Below, one piece after another: positions 1-7,671 of a stretch of 56,658 nt of DNA. The DNA lies in NCBI GenBank assembly GCA_023266575.1, contig JAHFPV010000019.1, forward strand, positions 1-56,658. Reading direction: 5' to 3'. A program made the translations under genes and the position numbers. Under the pieces are notes generated by a model. It made no database searches. It was given only the letters and a program-made list of their open reading frames with translations, and was not told the DNA's origin. Numbering within the stretch: the first letter of the stretch is position 1; every line of letters starts with the position of its first letter. The stretch is from Sphingobium sp. (GTDB lineage: Bacteria; Pseudomonadota; Alphaproteobacteria; Sphingomonadales; Sphingomonadaceae).

Positions 1-2
1 AC

Positions 3-287
3 GGCGACACCGCCATATCCGGCCTCCGGTTCCGCTTCGCTCCACCTCCGTCCGGATATGGCGGCGATGAGCTTAATGCACTAACAAACCAATCGGTCCA
101 CTCGGTGGGGGCAGATCAGAAAATCGCGCTGCGACGCTCCACCGTAGATACGCTGATCACGGGAGATGCATCGATCCTCCAGCATCCCAAATTTGTCGAA
201 CAGGGCTATGCCAAGGGTATGCGAGACGGAAGCGACGTCTCCTATCAACGGCCGCTATCGCTAGATACGCCTGTTACCCTGTGGTGA
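3..287 (+). other. Open frame running in from the window edge, function unknown
   Basis: A frame open from the window edge ends at a TGA at 285-287. It crosses the inverted repeat at 10-64 and overlaps the 3' end of the TauE gene by about 14 bases on the opposite strand. It could be the tail of a gene entering from the left, a decayed mobile-element fragment, or chance. The part translated from the repeat reads like repeat-derived peptide, and I recognise no domain. It is recorded mainly so that the first 273 bases are accounted for; nothing else is visible there. Confidence 0.15.
10..64. repeat. Inverted repeat with 13-bp perfect arms
   Basis: The arms CCGCCATATCCGG (10-22) and CCGGATATGGCGG (52-64) are exact reverse complements around a 29-base GC-rich loop. 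It may be an intergenic palindromic repeat or the end of a mobile element cut by the window edge. No target-site duplication can be judged because the left flank is missing. Confidence 0.6.
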
Positions 288-1089
288 CTATACCGCTTGT
301 CACACCAGGCAGAAAGGCAGCCGCGCTGCGCCAGAGCATGTAAAGCGCGACGATGAGGATCAGCCCGGCAAAGACCTTGGTCAGCCGCCCGGTCTTCCCC
401 CCCAGCGCCTCGGCCATTCTGGTGCCGCCGATGCTGCCCGCAATACCACCGACAACGAACACGGCAGCCAGCGGCCAGTCGATCAGCCCGGAAAAGGCAT
501 AATTGGCCGCCGTCGTCAGGCCGAAAGTAGTGACCGCGACCAGGGATGTGCCGACTGCCATCAGCATCGGCATCCCCGTCGAAGCCACCAGCCCCGGCAC
601 GATCAGGAAACCGCCGCCAATGCCAAAAAAGCCGGAAAACAGCCCGGACCCCAAGCCATAGGCGACGACTTTTGGCGCTTTTTCCCGATCGCATTGCGCC
701 CCCGGATCACCTGGATTGCCGCGCCCCTTCAGCATCAATACGCCGACCAGCAGCATCACCAGGGCAAACAGCGCCAGCAACTTGTCACCATCGACCATCT
801 TGCCAAATGTCGATCCGGCCAGCGCGCCAACGATGCCCGCCGCCGCGTATATGCCGCCGCACCGCCATTTGACATGATGGGCGCGGGCGTGGTTGGCCAG
901 GCCCGCCGCTGCGTTGGCTGCAACGGCCAATGCGCTTGTGCCGATCGCGACATGGGCGTTGGGCACGCCGACCAGATAGACCATCAGCGGCACGGCAAGG
1001 ATGGAGCCGCCCCCGCCGACCAGCCCCAGCACGAAACCGACCAGTCCACCCGACAGGCCGCCCAGCAGATATTGGGTTGTGTCCATCAT
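274..1089 (-). CDS. Sulfite/sulfonate exporter, TauE/SafE family
   Basis: Polytopic inner-membrane protein of 271 residues with the TauE/SafE pattern: two similar halves, each opening with a glycine-rich hydrophobic segment (GLVGGGGS near the N-terminus and FFGIGGGFL in the second half). Members export sulfite, sulfoacetate or related organosulfur anions. The start chosen is the ATG at 1089, which overlaps the stop of the upstream gene (ATGA); a second ATG follows at once. The open frame runs further upstream, but that part lies inside the neighbouring gene. It is the last gene of a four-gene leftward operon headed by a persulfide dioxygenase, so export of sulfite made from persulfide oxidation is the likely job. 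The substrate is inferred from context. Confidence 0.85.
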   Translation of the reverse strand: MMDTTQYLLGGLSGGLVGFVLGLVGGGGSILAVPLMVYLVGVPNAHVAIGTSALAVAANAAAGLANHARAHHVKWRCGGIYAAAGIVGALAGSTFGKMVDGDKLLALFALVMLLVGVLMLKGRGNPGDPGAQCDREKAPKVVAYGLGSGLFSGFFGIGGGFLIVPGLVASTGMPMLMAVGTSLVAVTTFGLTTAANYAFSGLIDWPLAAVFVVGGIAGSIGGTRMAEALGGKTGRLTKVFAGLILIVALYMLWRSAAAFLPGVTSGIVTTG

Positions 1090-1493
1090 TGCGTGGTGAA
1101 GCGATGGATCGCTATGCCGCCCAACATGGCCAGCACGAAGGGTGCGACGGCTCCCGGAGCCAGCGCCAGGCTGGCAATGGCAGGGCCGGGACACAGGCCA
1201 CCAATGCCCCAGCCGACGCCGAACAGGATCGCGCCCAGCGCCAGCTTGCCGTCGATCGCGCGCGTTTCGGGGAGAGCAAAAGCCTTGTCGGCGAACGGGC
1301 GCTCGATCCGTTTATGGACCATCCAGGCCAGCGCCATCGGGACAATCGCCCCGCCCATCACGAAAGCGAGCGTCGGGTCCCAGGCACCGAAGAGATCAAG
1401 GAAAGCGCGCACCCGCATGGGATCGGCCATGCCTGAAATGGCGAGTCCGGCACCGAACAGCGCACCAGACAATAAGGCGATCATGATCCGCAT
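1086..1493 (-). CDS. YeeE/YedE half-transporter, second half (PmpB-like)
   Basis: A 135-residue membrane protein of the YeeE/YedE (DUF6691) group, carrying the motif [12 protein letters not shown] with its conserved cysteine. Full-length YeeE transporters, which take up thiosulfate, contain two such halves; here they are separate adjacent genes, as in the PmpA/PmpB arrangement of sulfur-responsive operons. The start overlaps the preceding gene's stop (TGATG), so translation is probably coupled and the two halves likely pair in the membrane. The transported sulfur species (thiosulfate, sulfide or persulfide) cannot be read from sequence. Confidence 0.85.
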   Translation of the reverse strand: MRIMIALLSGALFGAGLAISGMADPMRVRAFLDLFGAWDPTLAFVMGGAIVPMALAWMVHKRIERPFADKAFALPETRAIDGKLALGAILFGVGWGIGGLCPGPAIASLALAPGAVAPFVLAMLGGIAIHRFTTQ

Positions 1494-1930
1494 CAGATCA
1501 TTCCTGTCAGACGCATCAGCGCCACGGTTGCAAAGCCGCTACCCATGAAGAGTGCCGTCGCCAGGATCGAGCGCGGCGACAGGCGCGACAGTCCGCATAT
1601 GCCATGGCCGCTGGTACATCCCGATCCGAGCCGCGTGCCATAACCAACGATCAGGCCAGCGATGATCAGCAGTCCGGTGGCGGGAAAGGTCGCGGGAACA
1701 CAGCCCGCCAGCAGCGCCACGAGGAAGGCGCCCAGTGGCAGACCGACAATAAATGCTATCGCCACACCACGCGGCGCACCGCCCGTCGACAGACCGGTGG
1801 CCCGTGCCGCAAGCCCGCTGACCCCCGCGATCCGCCCCAGCCCCAGCAGCATGATCGCCGCCGCCAGCCCGATCATCAACCCGCCGATCAGGCCCGCAAC
1901 CGGCTGCGCCTCTGGAAATCCGGGGATCAT
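1493..1930 (-). CDS. YeeE/YedE half-transporter, first half (PmpA-like)
   Basis: A 145-residue membrane protein with the hallmark [15 protein letters not shown] segment of YeeE/YedE transporters; the two cysteines are the expected sulfur-handling residues. It partners with the 135-residue half encoded immediately downstream. The start at 1930 overlaps the stop of the persulfide dioxygenase gene by ATGA, so all four genes from 2844 down to 274 form one tightly coupled unit. Regulation is expected from the BigR-like repressor encoded at 3566-3949, through the palindrome at 2869-2883. Confidence 0.87.
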   Translation of the reverse strand: MIPGFPEAQPVAGLIGGLMIGLAAAIMLLGLGRIAGVSGLAARATGLSTGGAPRGVAIAFIVGLPLGAFLVALLAGCVPATFPATGLLIIAGLIVGYGTRLGSGCTSGHGICGLSRLSPRSILATALFMGSGFATVALMRLTGMI

Positions 1931-2844
1931 AGCTGGTTCACCGGGATTTTGAGGTAGGTGACGCCATTGTCGTCGGGTGGCGGCATATGGCCCGCGCGCA
2001 TATTGACCTGCACCGATGGCAGGATCAGGCGCGGCATGGCCAGCGTGGCGTCGCGCGCCTCGCGCATGGCGACGAAATCATCCTCGCTAACGCCGTCATG
2101 CGCATGGATATTGGCACGGCGCTGCTCGGCGACGGTGGTTTCCCAGACATAATGATCGCGCCCTTCGGGCAAATAATCATGGCACAGGAACAGCCGGGTT
2201 TCAGGCGGCAATTCCAGCAGACGGCGTAAAGACCGGAACAGGATACGCGCGTCGCCGCCGGGAAAGTCGGCGCGGGCGGTGCCATAATCGGGCATGAACA
2301 TGGTGTCCCCCACGAACACTGCGTCACCGATGACATAGGCGACGCAGGCGGGGGTGTGACCCGGCACATGCAGTACCGTAACAGCCAGATTACCGATCAT
2401 GAACTGGTCGCCATCAGCCCAGAGATGATCGAAGTCCGACCCGTCGCGCTGAAAATCAGCACCTGCATTGAACAGCGAACCGAATGTTTCCTGCACTTCG
2501 CAGATATGCACGCCGATCGCGATCTTTCCGCCCAGCTTCTGCTGGAGGTAGGGCGCAGCCGAGAGATGATCGGCATGGGCGTGGGTTTCCAGATGCCAGT
2601 CGACGGTCAGCCCCTGCTCTTCCACATAGGCGATGACCGGATCGGCCGCCTGATGCCCGGTTCGTCCGGCCGCGGGATCATAGGTCAGGACGCTGTCGAT
2701 CACGGCGGCGCGGCGGGTTTCGCCGTCATGGACCACATAGGTCACGGTGAACGTCGGCGCGTCGAAGAACGCCTTGACCACCGGTACGCCGTTTTGGGCG
2801 ACACCTACCTGGACACAGGCATTGGCAAGTGCAGGGTCCGCCAC
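1927..2844 (-). CDS. blh: Persulfide dioxygenase-like MBL-fold hydrolase (Blh/ETHE1 type)
   Basis: Metallo-beta-lactamase-fold protein of 305 residues with the metal-binding motif THAHADHL and later metal histidines (HVPGHTPAC, FLCHDY). ETHE1 and Blh proteins bind one iron and oxidise glutathione persulfide to sulfite. A GTG start at 2844 is preferred: AAGGAG at 2856-2851 is spaced six bases from it. The more upstream ATG (2865) has no ribosome site and overlaps the promoter region. First gene of the sulfur operon; products would feed the YeeE halves and the TauE exporter. The N-terminal DUF442 phosphatase-like domain found in some Blh proteins is absent. Confidence 0.88.
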   Translation of the reverse strand: MADPALANACVQVGVAQNGVPVVKAFFDAPTFTVTYVVHDGETRRAAVIDSVLTYDPAAGRTGHQAADPVIAYVEEQGLTVDWHLETHAHADHLSAAPYLQQKLGGKIAIGVHICEVQETFGSLFNAGADFQRDGSDFDHLWADGDQFMIGNLAVTVLHVPGHTPACVAYVIGDAVFVGDTMFMPDYGTARADFPGGDARILFRSLRRLLELPPETRLFLCHDYLPEGRDHYVWETTVAEQRRANIHAHDGVSEDDFVAMREARDATLAMPRLILPSVQVNMRAGHMPPPDDNGVTYLKIPVNQL

Positions 2845-2868
2845 GCGACTCTCCTTTGATTTCATATT

Positions 2869-2883
2869 TACATGATATATGTA
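2869..2883. promoter_or_regulatory. Candidate BigR/SqrR operator
   Basis: Perfect inverted repeat TACAT-GATAT-ATGTA in a strikingly AT-rich stretch within a GC-rich genome. It overlaps the -10 of the leftward promoter and lies between the two divergent transcripts. ArsR-type sulfide sensors of the BigR family bind AT-rich palindromes of this kind, and such a repressor is encoded nearby at 3566-3949. Confidence 0.55.
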
Positions 2884-2906
2884 TATATATAATGTGCAAC
2901 AGTCAA
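2878..2906 (-). promoter_or_regulatory. Promoter for the leftward sulfur operon
   Basis: On the minus strand a -35 TTGACT (2906-2901) is followed after 17 bases by TACATA (2883-2878). The -10 falls inside the candidate operator, which fits repression by occlusion. The alternating AT tract between them allows slightly different -10 choices. Confidence 0.5.
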
Positions 2907-2945
2907 GGGCTTGCCACATTCCTCTGACGATTGCAGGAAAGTGCC

Positions 2946-3569
2946 ATGAACGACGTCACGACCGCCCGCCCGAATCCGCTCCGCATCGGCTCCCTTGCGC
3001 CCGATTTTCGCGCGCGTTCGACCATGGGTGATTTTCAGCTGTCGGCGCTGCGCGGCCAGTGGGTGATCTTCTTTTCGCATCCGGCTGACTTTACCCCGGT
3101 ATGCAGCACTGAATTTGCGGCCCTTGCGCGGCGGCAGGCGGATTTTGCGGCGCTCGACTGCCGGTTGGTCGGCCTGTCGGTGGACAGCCTATATGCCCAT
3201 ATCGCTTGGGTTCGGGCGTTGCGGGACCTGTTCGACGTCCAGATCGGCTTCCCGATCATCGAAGACCCCAGCATGGCGGTGGGCCGCGCCTATGGCATGA
3301 TCGACGAAGATGCGGCGGACAGCATGACGATGCGATCGACCTTCTTCATCGATCCGCAGGGCGTGATCCGCGCAATCACGGCCTATCCCCACAATGTCGG
3401 TCGATCGGTGGACGAGATGCTCCGCCTGTTACACGCATTGCAACAGGTCGATGGCGGGACCAGCCTGACGCCCGAAGGCTGGGCGCCGGGTCAACCCACA
3501 TTGCTGCCTGCTGCTGAAAATGCCGACGCTGCACCCGACTGGTTCTGTCGGCTGGAGGCCCAGCCATGA
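2946..3569 (+). CDS. Peroxiredoxin, Prx6-like
   Basis: 207 residues. The peroxidatic cysteine (about residue 53) sits in HPADFTPVCSTEF, the Prx6/1-Cys signature, and a C-terminal extension ends in DWFC, a position where some Prx6 proteins carry an extra cysteine. The enzyme reduces hydroperoxides in the cytosol. The ATG at 2946 follows an AGGAAA ribosome site; an upstream in-frame ATG at 2931 is less likely. The gene is divergent from blh and overlaps bigR by ATGA, so it lies inside the persulfide-responsive locus. It may protect against peroxide formed during sulfide oxidation or act on persulfides directly; that link is inference. Confidence 0.9.
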   Translation: MNDVTTARPNPLRIGSLAPDFRARSTMGDFQLSALRGQWVIFFSHPADFTPVCSTEFAALARRQADFAALDCRLVGLSVDSLYAHIAWVRALRDLFDVQIGFPIIEDPSMAVGRAYGMIDEDAADSMTMRSTFFIDPQGVIRAITAYPHNVGRSVDEMLRLLHALQQVDGGTSLTPEGWAPGQPTLLPAAENADAAPDWFCRLEAQP

Positions 3570-3949
3570 GCGCTCTTTACGAGGATCGCGACGCGGCGGC
3601 GGCTGCGGCCGAAAAGATCAAGATTTTCGCCCAGTCTCAGCGCCTGATGATTCTGTCCTGCCTGTTGCGAGGCGAACGCAATGTTGGCGAAATCGCCGAC
3701 ATCACCGCCATCGGCCAGCCCGCGCTGAGCCAGCAGCTGGCCGAATTGCGCCGCGCCGATCTGGTCCAGACGCGCAAGGAGGCCAAACAGGTCTGGTACA
3801 GGCTGGCAGATGAGAATGTGGCACTATGCGTGCGCAATATAGAGGCGATGTTCGGCACTGTTGGCAGCCCGATATTGCCCGCTACTGGGAACATGGTTCC
3901 GCCTATGCCAGCAGCCGACGGCGTGGCAGGCTTTGCCCGCATTCTGTGA
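3566..3949 (+). CDS. bigR: ArsR-family persulfide-sensing repressor (BigR/SqrR-like)
   Basis: 127-residue winged-helix protein. A helix-turn-helix spans about residues 38-66 (VGEIADITAIGQPALSQQLAELR), followed by the usual beta wing (RKEAKQVWYRL). Two cysteines, C32 in ILSCLL and C88 in NVALCVRN, occupy the positions that form the polysulfide bridge in SqrR and BigR, and these are the only cysteines. On persulfide stress such proteins release DNA and derepress blh-type operons. It is translationally coupled to the peroxiredoxin gene. The proline-rich C-terminal tail of about 25 residues is longer than usual. Confidence 0.88.
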   Translation: MSALYEDRDAAAAAAEKIKIFAQSQRLMILSCLLRGERNVGEIADITAIGQPALSQQLAELRRADLVQTRKEAKQVWYRLADENVALCVRNIEAMFGTVGSPILPATGNMVPPMPAADGVAGFARIL

Positions 3950-4008
3950 CAAGGGCGCTGGAGGCGCAACAAAATCGGGCAAGGCGCTTATTCCTGCTTG
4001 CGACCATT

Positions 4009-4803
4009 TCAGCGGATTTCGCTCGCCGCGATGATCGACTGGCCTCGCATGATCGACCAAAGGCGATGGGGGGTCTTGGGGTCCCAGTCGATCGCCTGAC
4101 CTTCTGTGGCAATGGGAATGGTGGCCAACAGCTCCAGCGTCGATCCGGCGCTTGGCAGGCGCATGACATATAGCTCCGGCCTGTCGTGGCCCGTGACATA
4201 AAGTTGCCCGTCCGCGCCCCAGCTCATGCCCGAACAGCTGAAAGGGGCAAAGCGCGCCAGCACCTCGGCGGGAAACAGCCAGCCACGCAGTTGCCGGAAA
4301 TCATCGTCAAGCTCCACCAGCGTCGTGTAGCGATGGTCGCGGTCGGCCTCTTTGCCCTTCCCGTCATAATTGGCGAACATTGCCCACCATGTCCCGTCAT
4401 GCCGATCAAGCGCGGTCAGCGATCCCGGCCCCATGCCCAGGCTGATGCTGCGGACATGGCGCAGGCTTTTGGTATCGAAGATTTCGATGGCGCTGGTCTG
4501 CGGCACGGCGGGATAGTTGGACGCCGCGCATATCAGTTCACTGCCCACGATCGTGCAGCTGTTCATATGCGGAAACAGTCTCCGGTCGCCCTTCCACTGC
4601 GCGATGCGCACGCCGTCGCTGATCCGGTACTTGCCGATCCGGTCATTATCGATGGCATAGATATGGACGCCATCGGACGCGACGCCCTGCCGCGCTTCCT
4701 CGGCGGCTATGCGCAGGGTAACCGCCCCGCTGGTCGCAGGGGGCGGCGATGCTGCGACGCCCTGAACGGCAAGCAGCACTGGCAGGATGAGGGGCGCAAA
4801 CAT
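4009..4803 (-). CDS. Secreted propeller-like protein of unknown function
   Basis: 264 residues from the ATG at 4803, opening with a clear signal peptide (MFAPLILPVLLAVQGVAA, cleavage near ASP). The mature part has repeated strand-rich segments with phrases such as IYAIDNDRIGKYRISDG, IEIFDTKSLRHVRSI and LYVTGHDRPELYVM, as expected of a beta-propeller that follows a value along a chain. No catalytic motif is evident. The frame extends 17 codons upstream without a better start. It is convergent with bigR and divergent from the glycosyltransferase cassette, so its role may relate to either or neither. Confidence 0.7.
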   Translation of the reverse strand: MFAPLILPVLLAVQGVAASPPPATSGAVTLRIAAEEARQGVASDGVHIYAIDNDRIGKYRISDGVRIAQWKGDRRLFPHMNSCTIVGSELICAASNYPAVPQTSAIEIFDTKSLRHVRSISLGMGPGSLTALDRHDGTWWAMFANYDGKGKEADRDHRYTTLVELDDDFRQLRGWLFPAEVLARFAPFSCSGMSWGADGQLYVTGHDRPELYVMRLPSAGSTLELLATIPIATEGQAIDWDPKTPHRLWSIMRGQSIIAASEIR

Positions 4804-4895
4804 GACCGACCTATATCCCGATATTTGTGACGGGTTCATGATGGGTGCAATCATGACATGCCGTTCGTCCAGACTTCATCATTCCGTCACGAATA

Positions 4896-6191
4896 GTGCA
4901 TCAGCCTGTTATGAATGTCCGACATGGGCGGGTCATGCAGTGCTTCCGTCAGCCGCTATCGCCGACCGATAAAGCTATCGTCGATAGCGATTGTGAAGCC
5001 GTTTCGCCGCCGCACGTCCTGGTCTTTCTTCATGCCCCCGGACCGGGCGGAGTCGAACGCATTGCGCTGCGGCTGATCACCGGCTGGCGGCGGGCCGGGA
5101 TGGACGTGCGCCTGATGCTCGGCGATCCGGCAGGGCCGATGCAGCATGACCTGCCGCCCGGCAGCGCCACCCAATATCTGCCATCCTGGCCGCTGATCGG
5201 TCGCCGTCTGGCGAGCCTGCGCCTCCTGATCGCCACCTTGCGCGCCATTGATGCGCACCGTCCCAACATTCTGTTTTGCGCCGGCAATGTCTATGCGATC
5301 GTCGCCGTGCTGCTGAAATTGCGGCTTGGTCGGCGTTGCCCGCTCATCCTTGCCAAGGTCAGCAATGATCTGATGCGATCCGACATGCCGGCGATCATGC
5401 GACCCTTCTATCGCCTCTGGCTGCGCATACAGGGCAGGGCGATCGACCATTTCGCTGCCCTGTCCGATCCCATGGCGCGGGAAGTGGCGGCACGGATGCG
5501 CGTCGATCATGCGCGCGTGCATGTCGTGCCCAATCCGGTGCTGGCGCTGACCGATCTGGATGCCGTTGCGGCACCGCCTGCATCGTCAGTGCCGCGACAG
5601 GGCAGGCACTTCGTGGCCGTCGGTCGGCTGGAGCGGCAGAAAGATTATCCGCTGATGCTGCGCGCCTTCGCCAAGGGCAGCGGGTCGGACGACAGGCTGA
5701 CCATCTTCGGGGAAGGCCGTGCGCGTGTCCCTCTCGAACGTCTGGCCGACCGCCTCGGCATCGCGGCGAAAGTGAATTTCGCCGGGTTCAGCACCGATGT
5801 TCGTCGCCAATTGCCGCACCATGATGTGCTGCTGCTCTCATCCCGCTATGAAGGGCAGCCTGGCGTCGTGGTCGAAGCACTGGCGTGCGGGCTTCCGATC
5901 ATCGCCACCCGCTGTTGCGCGAGCATGTCGCCGCTTTTGGACGATGGCGCGCTCGGCACGCTGATCGATGGCGGCGATGAAGCCGCGTTCGCCGATGCCA
6001 TCCGCACCGCGCACCGGGACAGGCAGGACCGCCCGCGCGCCCGCGAAAAGGCTGCGGCGTTCACCATCGAACGCGCCGTCCCCGCCTATCGCGCGCTCTT
6101 CCATCACATGCTGGCAACGCCCCCGCACCGACGGCGCGCCACCCTTGCCAGGCCCCGTTCGCAATCCCCTCTGGAGGCGCAGCTATCATGA
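4896..6191 (+). CDS. Glycosyltransferase family 4
   Basis: About 431 residues with a GT-B fold. The N-terminal domain has HAPGPGGVERIALRLI, matching the GGVE donor loop of GT4 enzymes. The C-terminal nucleotide-sugar domain contains VGRLERQKDYPLMLRAF, FAGFSTDVRRQL, LLLSSRYEGQPGVVVEALACGLPII and a nearby acidic E-x7-E type motif. Retaining transfer from an NDP-sugar onto a lipid or glycan in the cytoplasm is expected. The start is uncertain: ATGs at 4896, 4911 and 4935 are all possible and none has a strong ribosome site. The stop overlaps the next gene by ATGA, and this gene heads the cassette. Donor and acceptor are unknown. Confidence 0.85.
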   Translation: MHQPVMNVRHGRVMQCFRQPLSPTDKAIVDSDCEAVSPPHVLVFLHAPGPGGVERIALRLITGWRRAGMDVRLMLGDPAGPMQHDLPPGSATQYLPSWPLIGRRLASLRLLIATLRAIDAHRPNILFCAGNVYAIVAVLLKLRLGRRCPLILAKVSNDLMRSDMPAIMRPFYRLWLRIQGRAIDHFAALSDPMAREVAARMRVDHARVHVVPNPVLALTDLDAVAAPPASSVPRQGRHFVAVGRLERQKDYPLMLRAFAKGSGSDDRLTIFGEGRARVPLERLADRLGIAAKVNFAGFSTDVRRQLPHHDVLLLSSRYEGQPGVVVEALACGLPIIATRCCASMSPLLDDGALGTLIDGGDEAAFADAIRTAHRDRQDRPRAREKAAAFTIERAVPAYRALFHHMLATPPHRRRATLARPRSQSPLEAQLS

Positions 6192-7126
6192 GCCATGCCG
6201 ATGCCCTTTCCCCGCTGATCCATGCGCCGGGCACAGGCGCGATGCTGGATCCGACCCCGCTCGTGCGGTCCGGCCGCAACTGGACGGCATGGTTCGGCCC
6301 GCTCATCTCCTTTGCGATATTGGCTGTCGTATTCGTTCAGATCGGCTCGTTCGATTTTCACAAGCTTATCGCCATGCTGCCGCGCACCCCGCTTTTCTGG
6401 CTGGTGTTCGCCGTGACATACAGCCTGACGCCGCTATGCGACTGGGTCATCTTCAACCGGCTATGGTCGATCCCCGCCGGTGGTCTGTCGGCCCTGTTCC
6501 GCAAGCGGATCAGCAACGAGCTGCTGCTCGGCTATGTCGGCGACGTCTATTTCTACGCCTGGGCGCGGCGGCATGTGACGATGACCGGATCGCCCTTTGG
6601 CGCGGTCAAGGATTCAGCGATATTGTCGGGCGTGATGGGCAATATCGTCACGCTGGCGATGCTGCTCTTCACGCTGCCGCTCCTGTCATCGCTGCGCCTG
6701 GCGATGGACGGGCGGGCGCTGGGGATATCGCTCACCATCCTTGTCGTGACCTCCTTTGGTCCCATCCTGTTCAGTCGCAAGGTTTTCAGCCTGCCCTGGC
6801 CGGAACGGCGGATGGTGGCGGGCGTGCATCTGGCGCGGATCATCGCCAATGTGCTGCTCTATGCGACATTGTGGCACCTGCTGCTGCCCGATGTCGCATT
6901 GAGCTGGTGGTTCATGCTGTCAACGCTGCGGCTGGTCCTGTCCCGCCTGCCGATGGTGCCGAACAAGGATGTGTTGTTCGCGGGCGTCGCGGTATTCCTG
7001 GTCGGGCGTGAGCTGGAAATTGCTGAGGTTTTGGCGGTGATCGCCAGCCTGCTGCTCGCCGCGCATCTGCTGGTCGGGCTGATCCTGGGTCTGAGCGGCC
7101 TTGTCAAACAGCGGAGGCAGGCATGA
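6188..7126 (+). CDS. Flippase-like polytopic membrane protein (LPG-synthase TM/UPF0104-like)
   Basis: 312 residues with seven to eight predicted membrane segments. The arrangement resembles the lysylphosphatidylglycerol-synthase transmembrane family, a group often found beside glycosyltransferases and proposed to flip glycolipids. Loops carry KRISNELLLGYVGDVYFYAWAR and VKDSAILSGVMGN, polar conserved-looking stretches within membrane segments. It is coupled on both sides by ATGA overlaps to the GT4 and to the DUF2141 gene, which supports a role in moving the product of the cytoplasmic glycosyltransferases across the inner membrane. The family call rests on topology and context. Confidence 0.6.
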   Translation: MSHADALSPLIHAPGTGAMLDPTPLVRSGRNWTAWFGPLISFAILAVVFVQIGSFDFHKLIAMLPRTPLFWLVFAVTYSLTPLCDWVIFNRLWSIPAGGLSALFRKRISNELLLGYVGDVYFYAWARRHVTMTGSPFGAVKDSAILSGVMGNIVTLAMLLFTLPLLSSLRLAMDGRALGISLTILVVTSFGPILFSRKVFSLPWPERRMVAGVHLARIIANVLLYATLWHLLLPDVALSWWFMLSTLRLVLSRLPMVPNKDVLFAGVAVFLVGRELEIAEVLAVIASLLLAAHLLVGLILGLSGLVKQRRQA

Positions 7127-7668
7127 CTAACCTGACCCTTTGGGCGATCAGCATCATGGCCGCTGCGGCAGTGCCGACCATCCCCTCGACCCCTGATCTG
7201 GGTAAGGCGGAGGCGCGCTGCCGCCCCGGCGAAAACGGCCCGTCCTTGCTGCTCGACATTGTGGGCCTCAAGGATCGCGAAGGCCGCCTGAAGGCGGAAG
7301 TCTATCCCGCCAACGATCAGGACTTTCTTCAGGACGACAATATCCTGATTTCTCAGGGCAAGATTTTCCGCCGGGTCGAGGTGCCCGTCGGGCAAGGCTC
7401 CACGCAAAGCGGCTATACCGCGCAAATATGCGTTCGTGTGCCGGGGCCGGGCCGTTATGCAGTCAGCGTGCTGCATGATCGCGACGGCAACCGGAAATTC
7501 GGGCTTTCGGTCGATGGCGTCGGTTTTGGCGGCAACCCGAAACTGGGCATGGGCAAGCCCAAGGCCGCGTCGGCCACGCTGGTCGTCGGCACCGGCCCTA
7601 CGCGCCAACGTATCATCATGAATTATCGCCGGGGATTATTGTCCTTCGGCCCGGTCAAGGCGCTTTAG
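7123..7668 (+). CDS. Exported DUF2141-domain protein
   Basis: 181 residues. An N-terminal hydrophobic segment (LWAISIMAAAAVPTIP) looks like a signal peptide. The remainder matches the DUF2141 layout: an Ig-like beta domain with LLLDIVGLKDREGRLKAEVY near its start and the diagnostic YAVSVLHDRDGNRKF and GVGFGGNPKLGMGKP motifs. DUF2141 proteins are periplasmic and have no assigned activity. Here the protein sits between a flippase-like protein and a second GT4, so it may assist glycolipid handling in the periplasm; that is inference. Three bases separate it from the next gene. Confidence 0.8.
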   Translation: MTNLTLWAISIMAAAAVPTIPSTPDLGKAEARCRPGENGPSLLLDIVGLKDREGRLKAEVYPANDQDFLQDDNILISQGKIFRRVEVPVGQGSTQSGYTAQICVRVPGPGRYAVSVLHDRDGNRKFGLSVDGVGFGGNPKLGMGKPKAASATLVVGTGPTRQRIIMNYRRGLLSFGPVKAL

Positions 7669-7671
7669 GCT

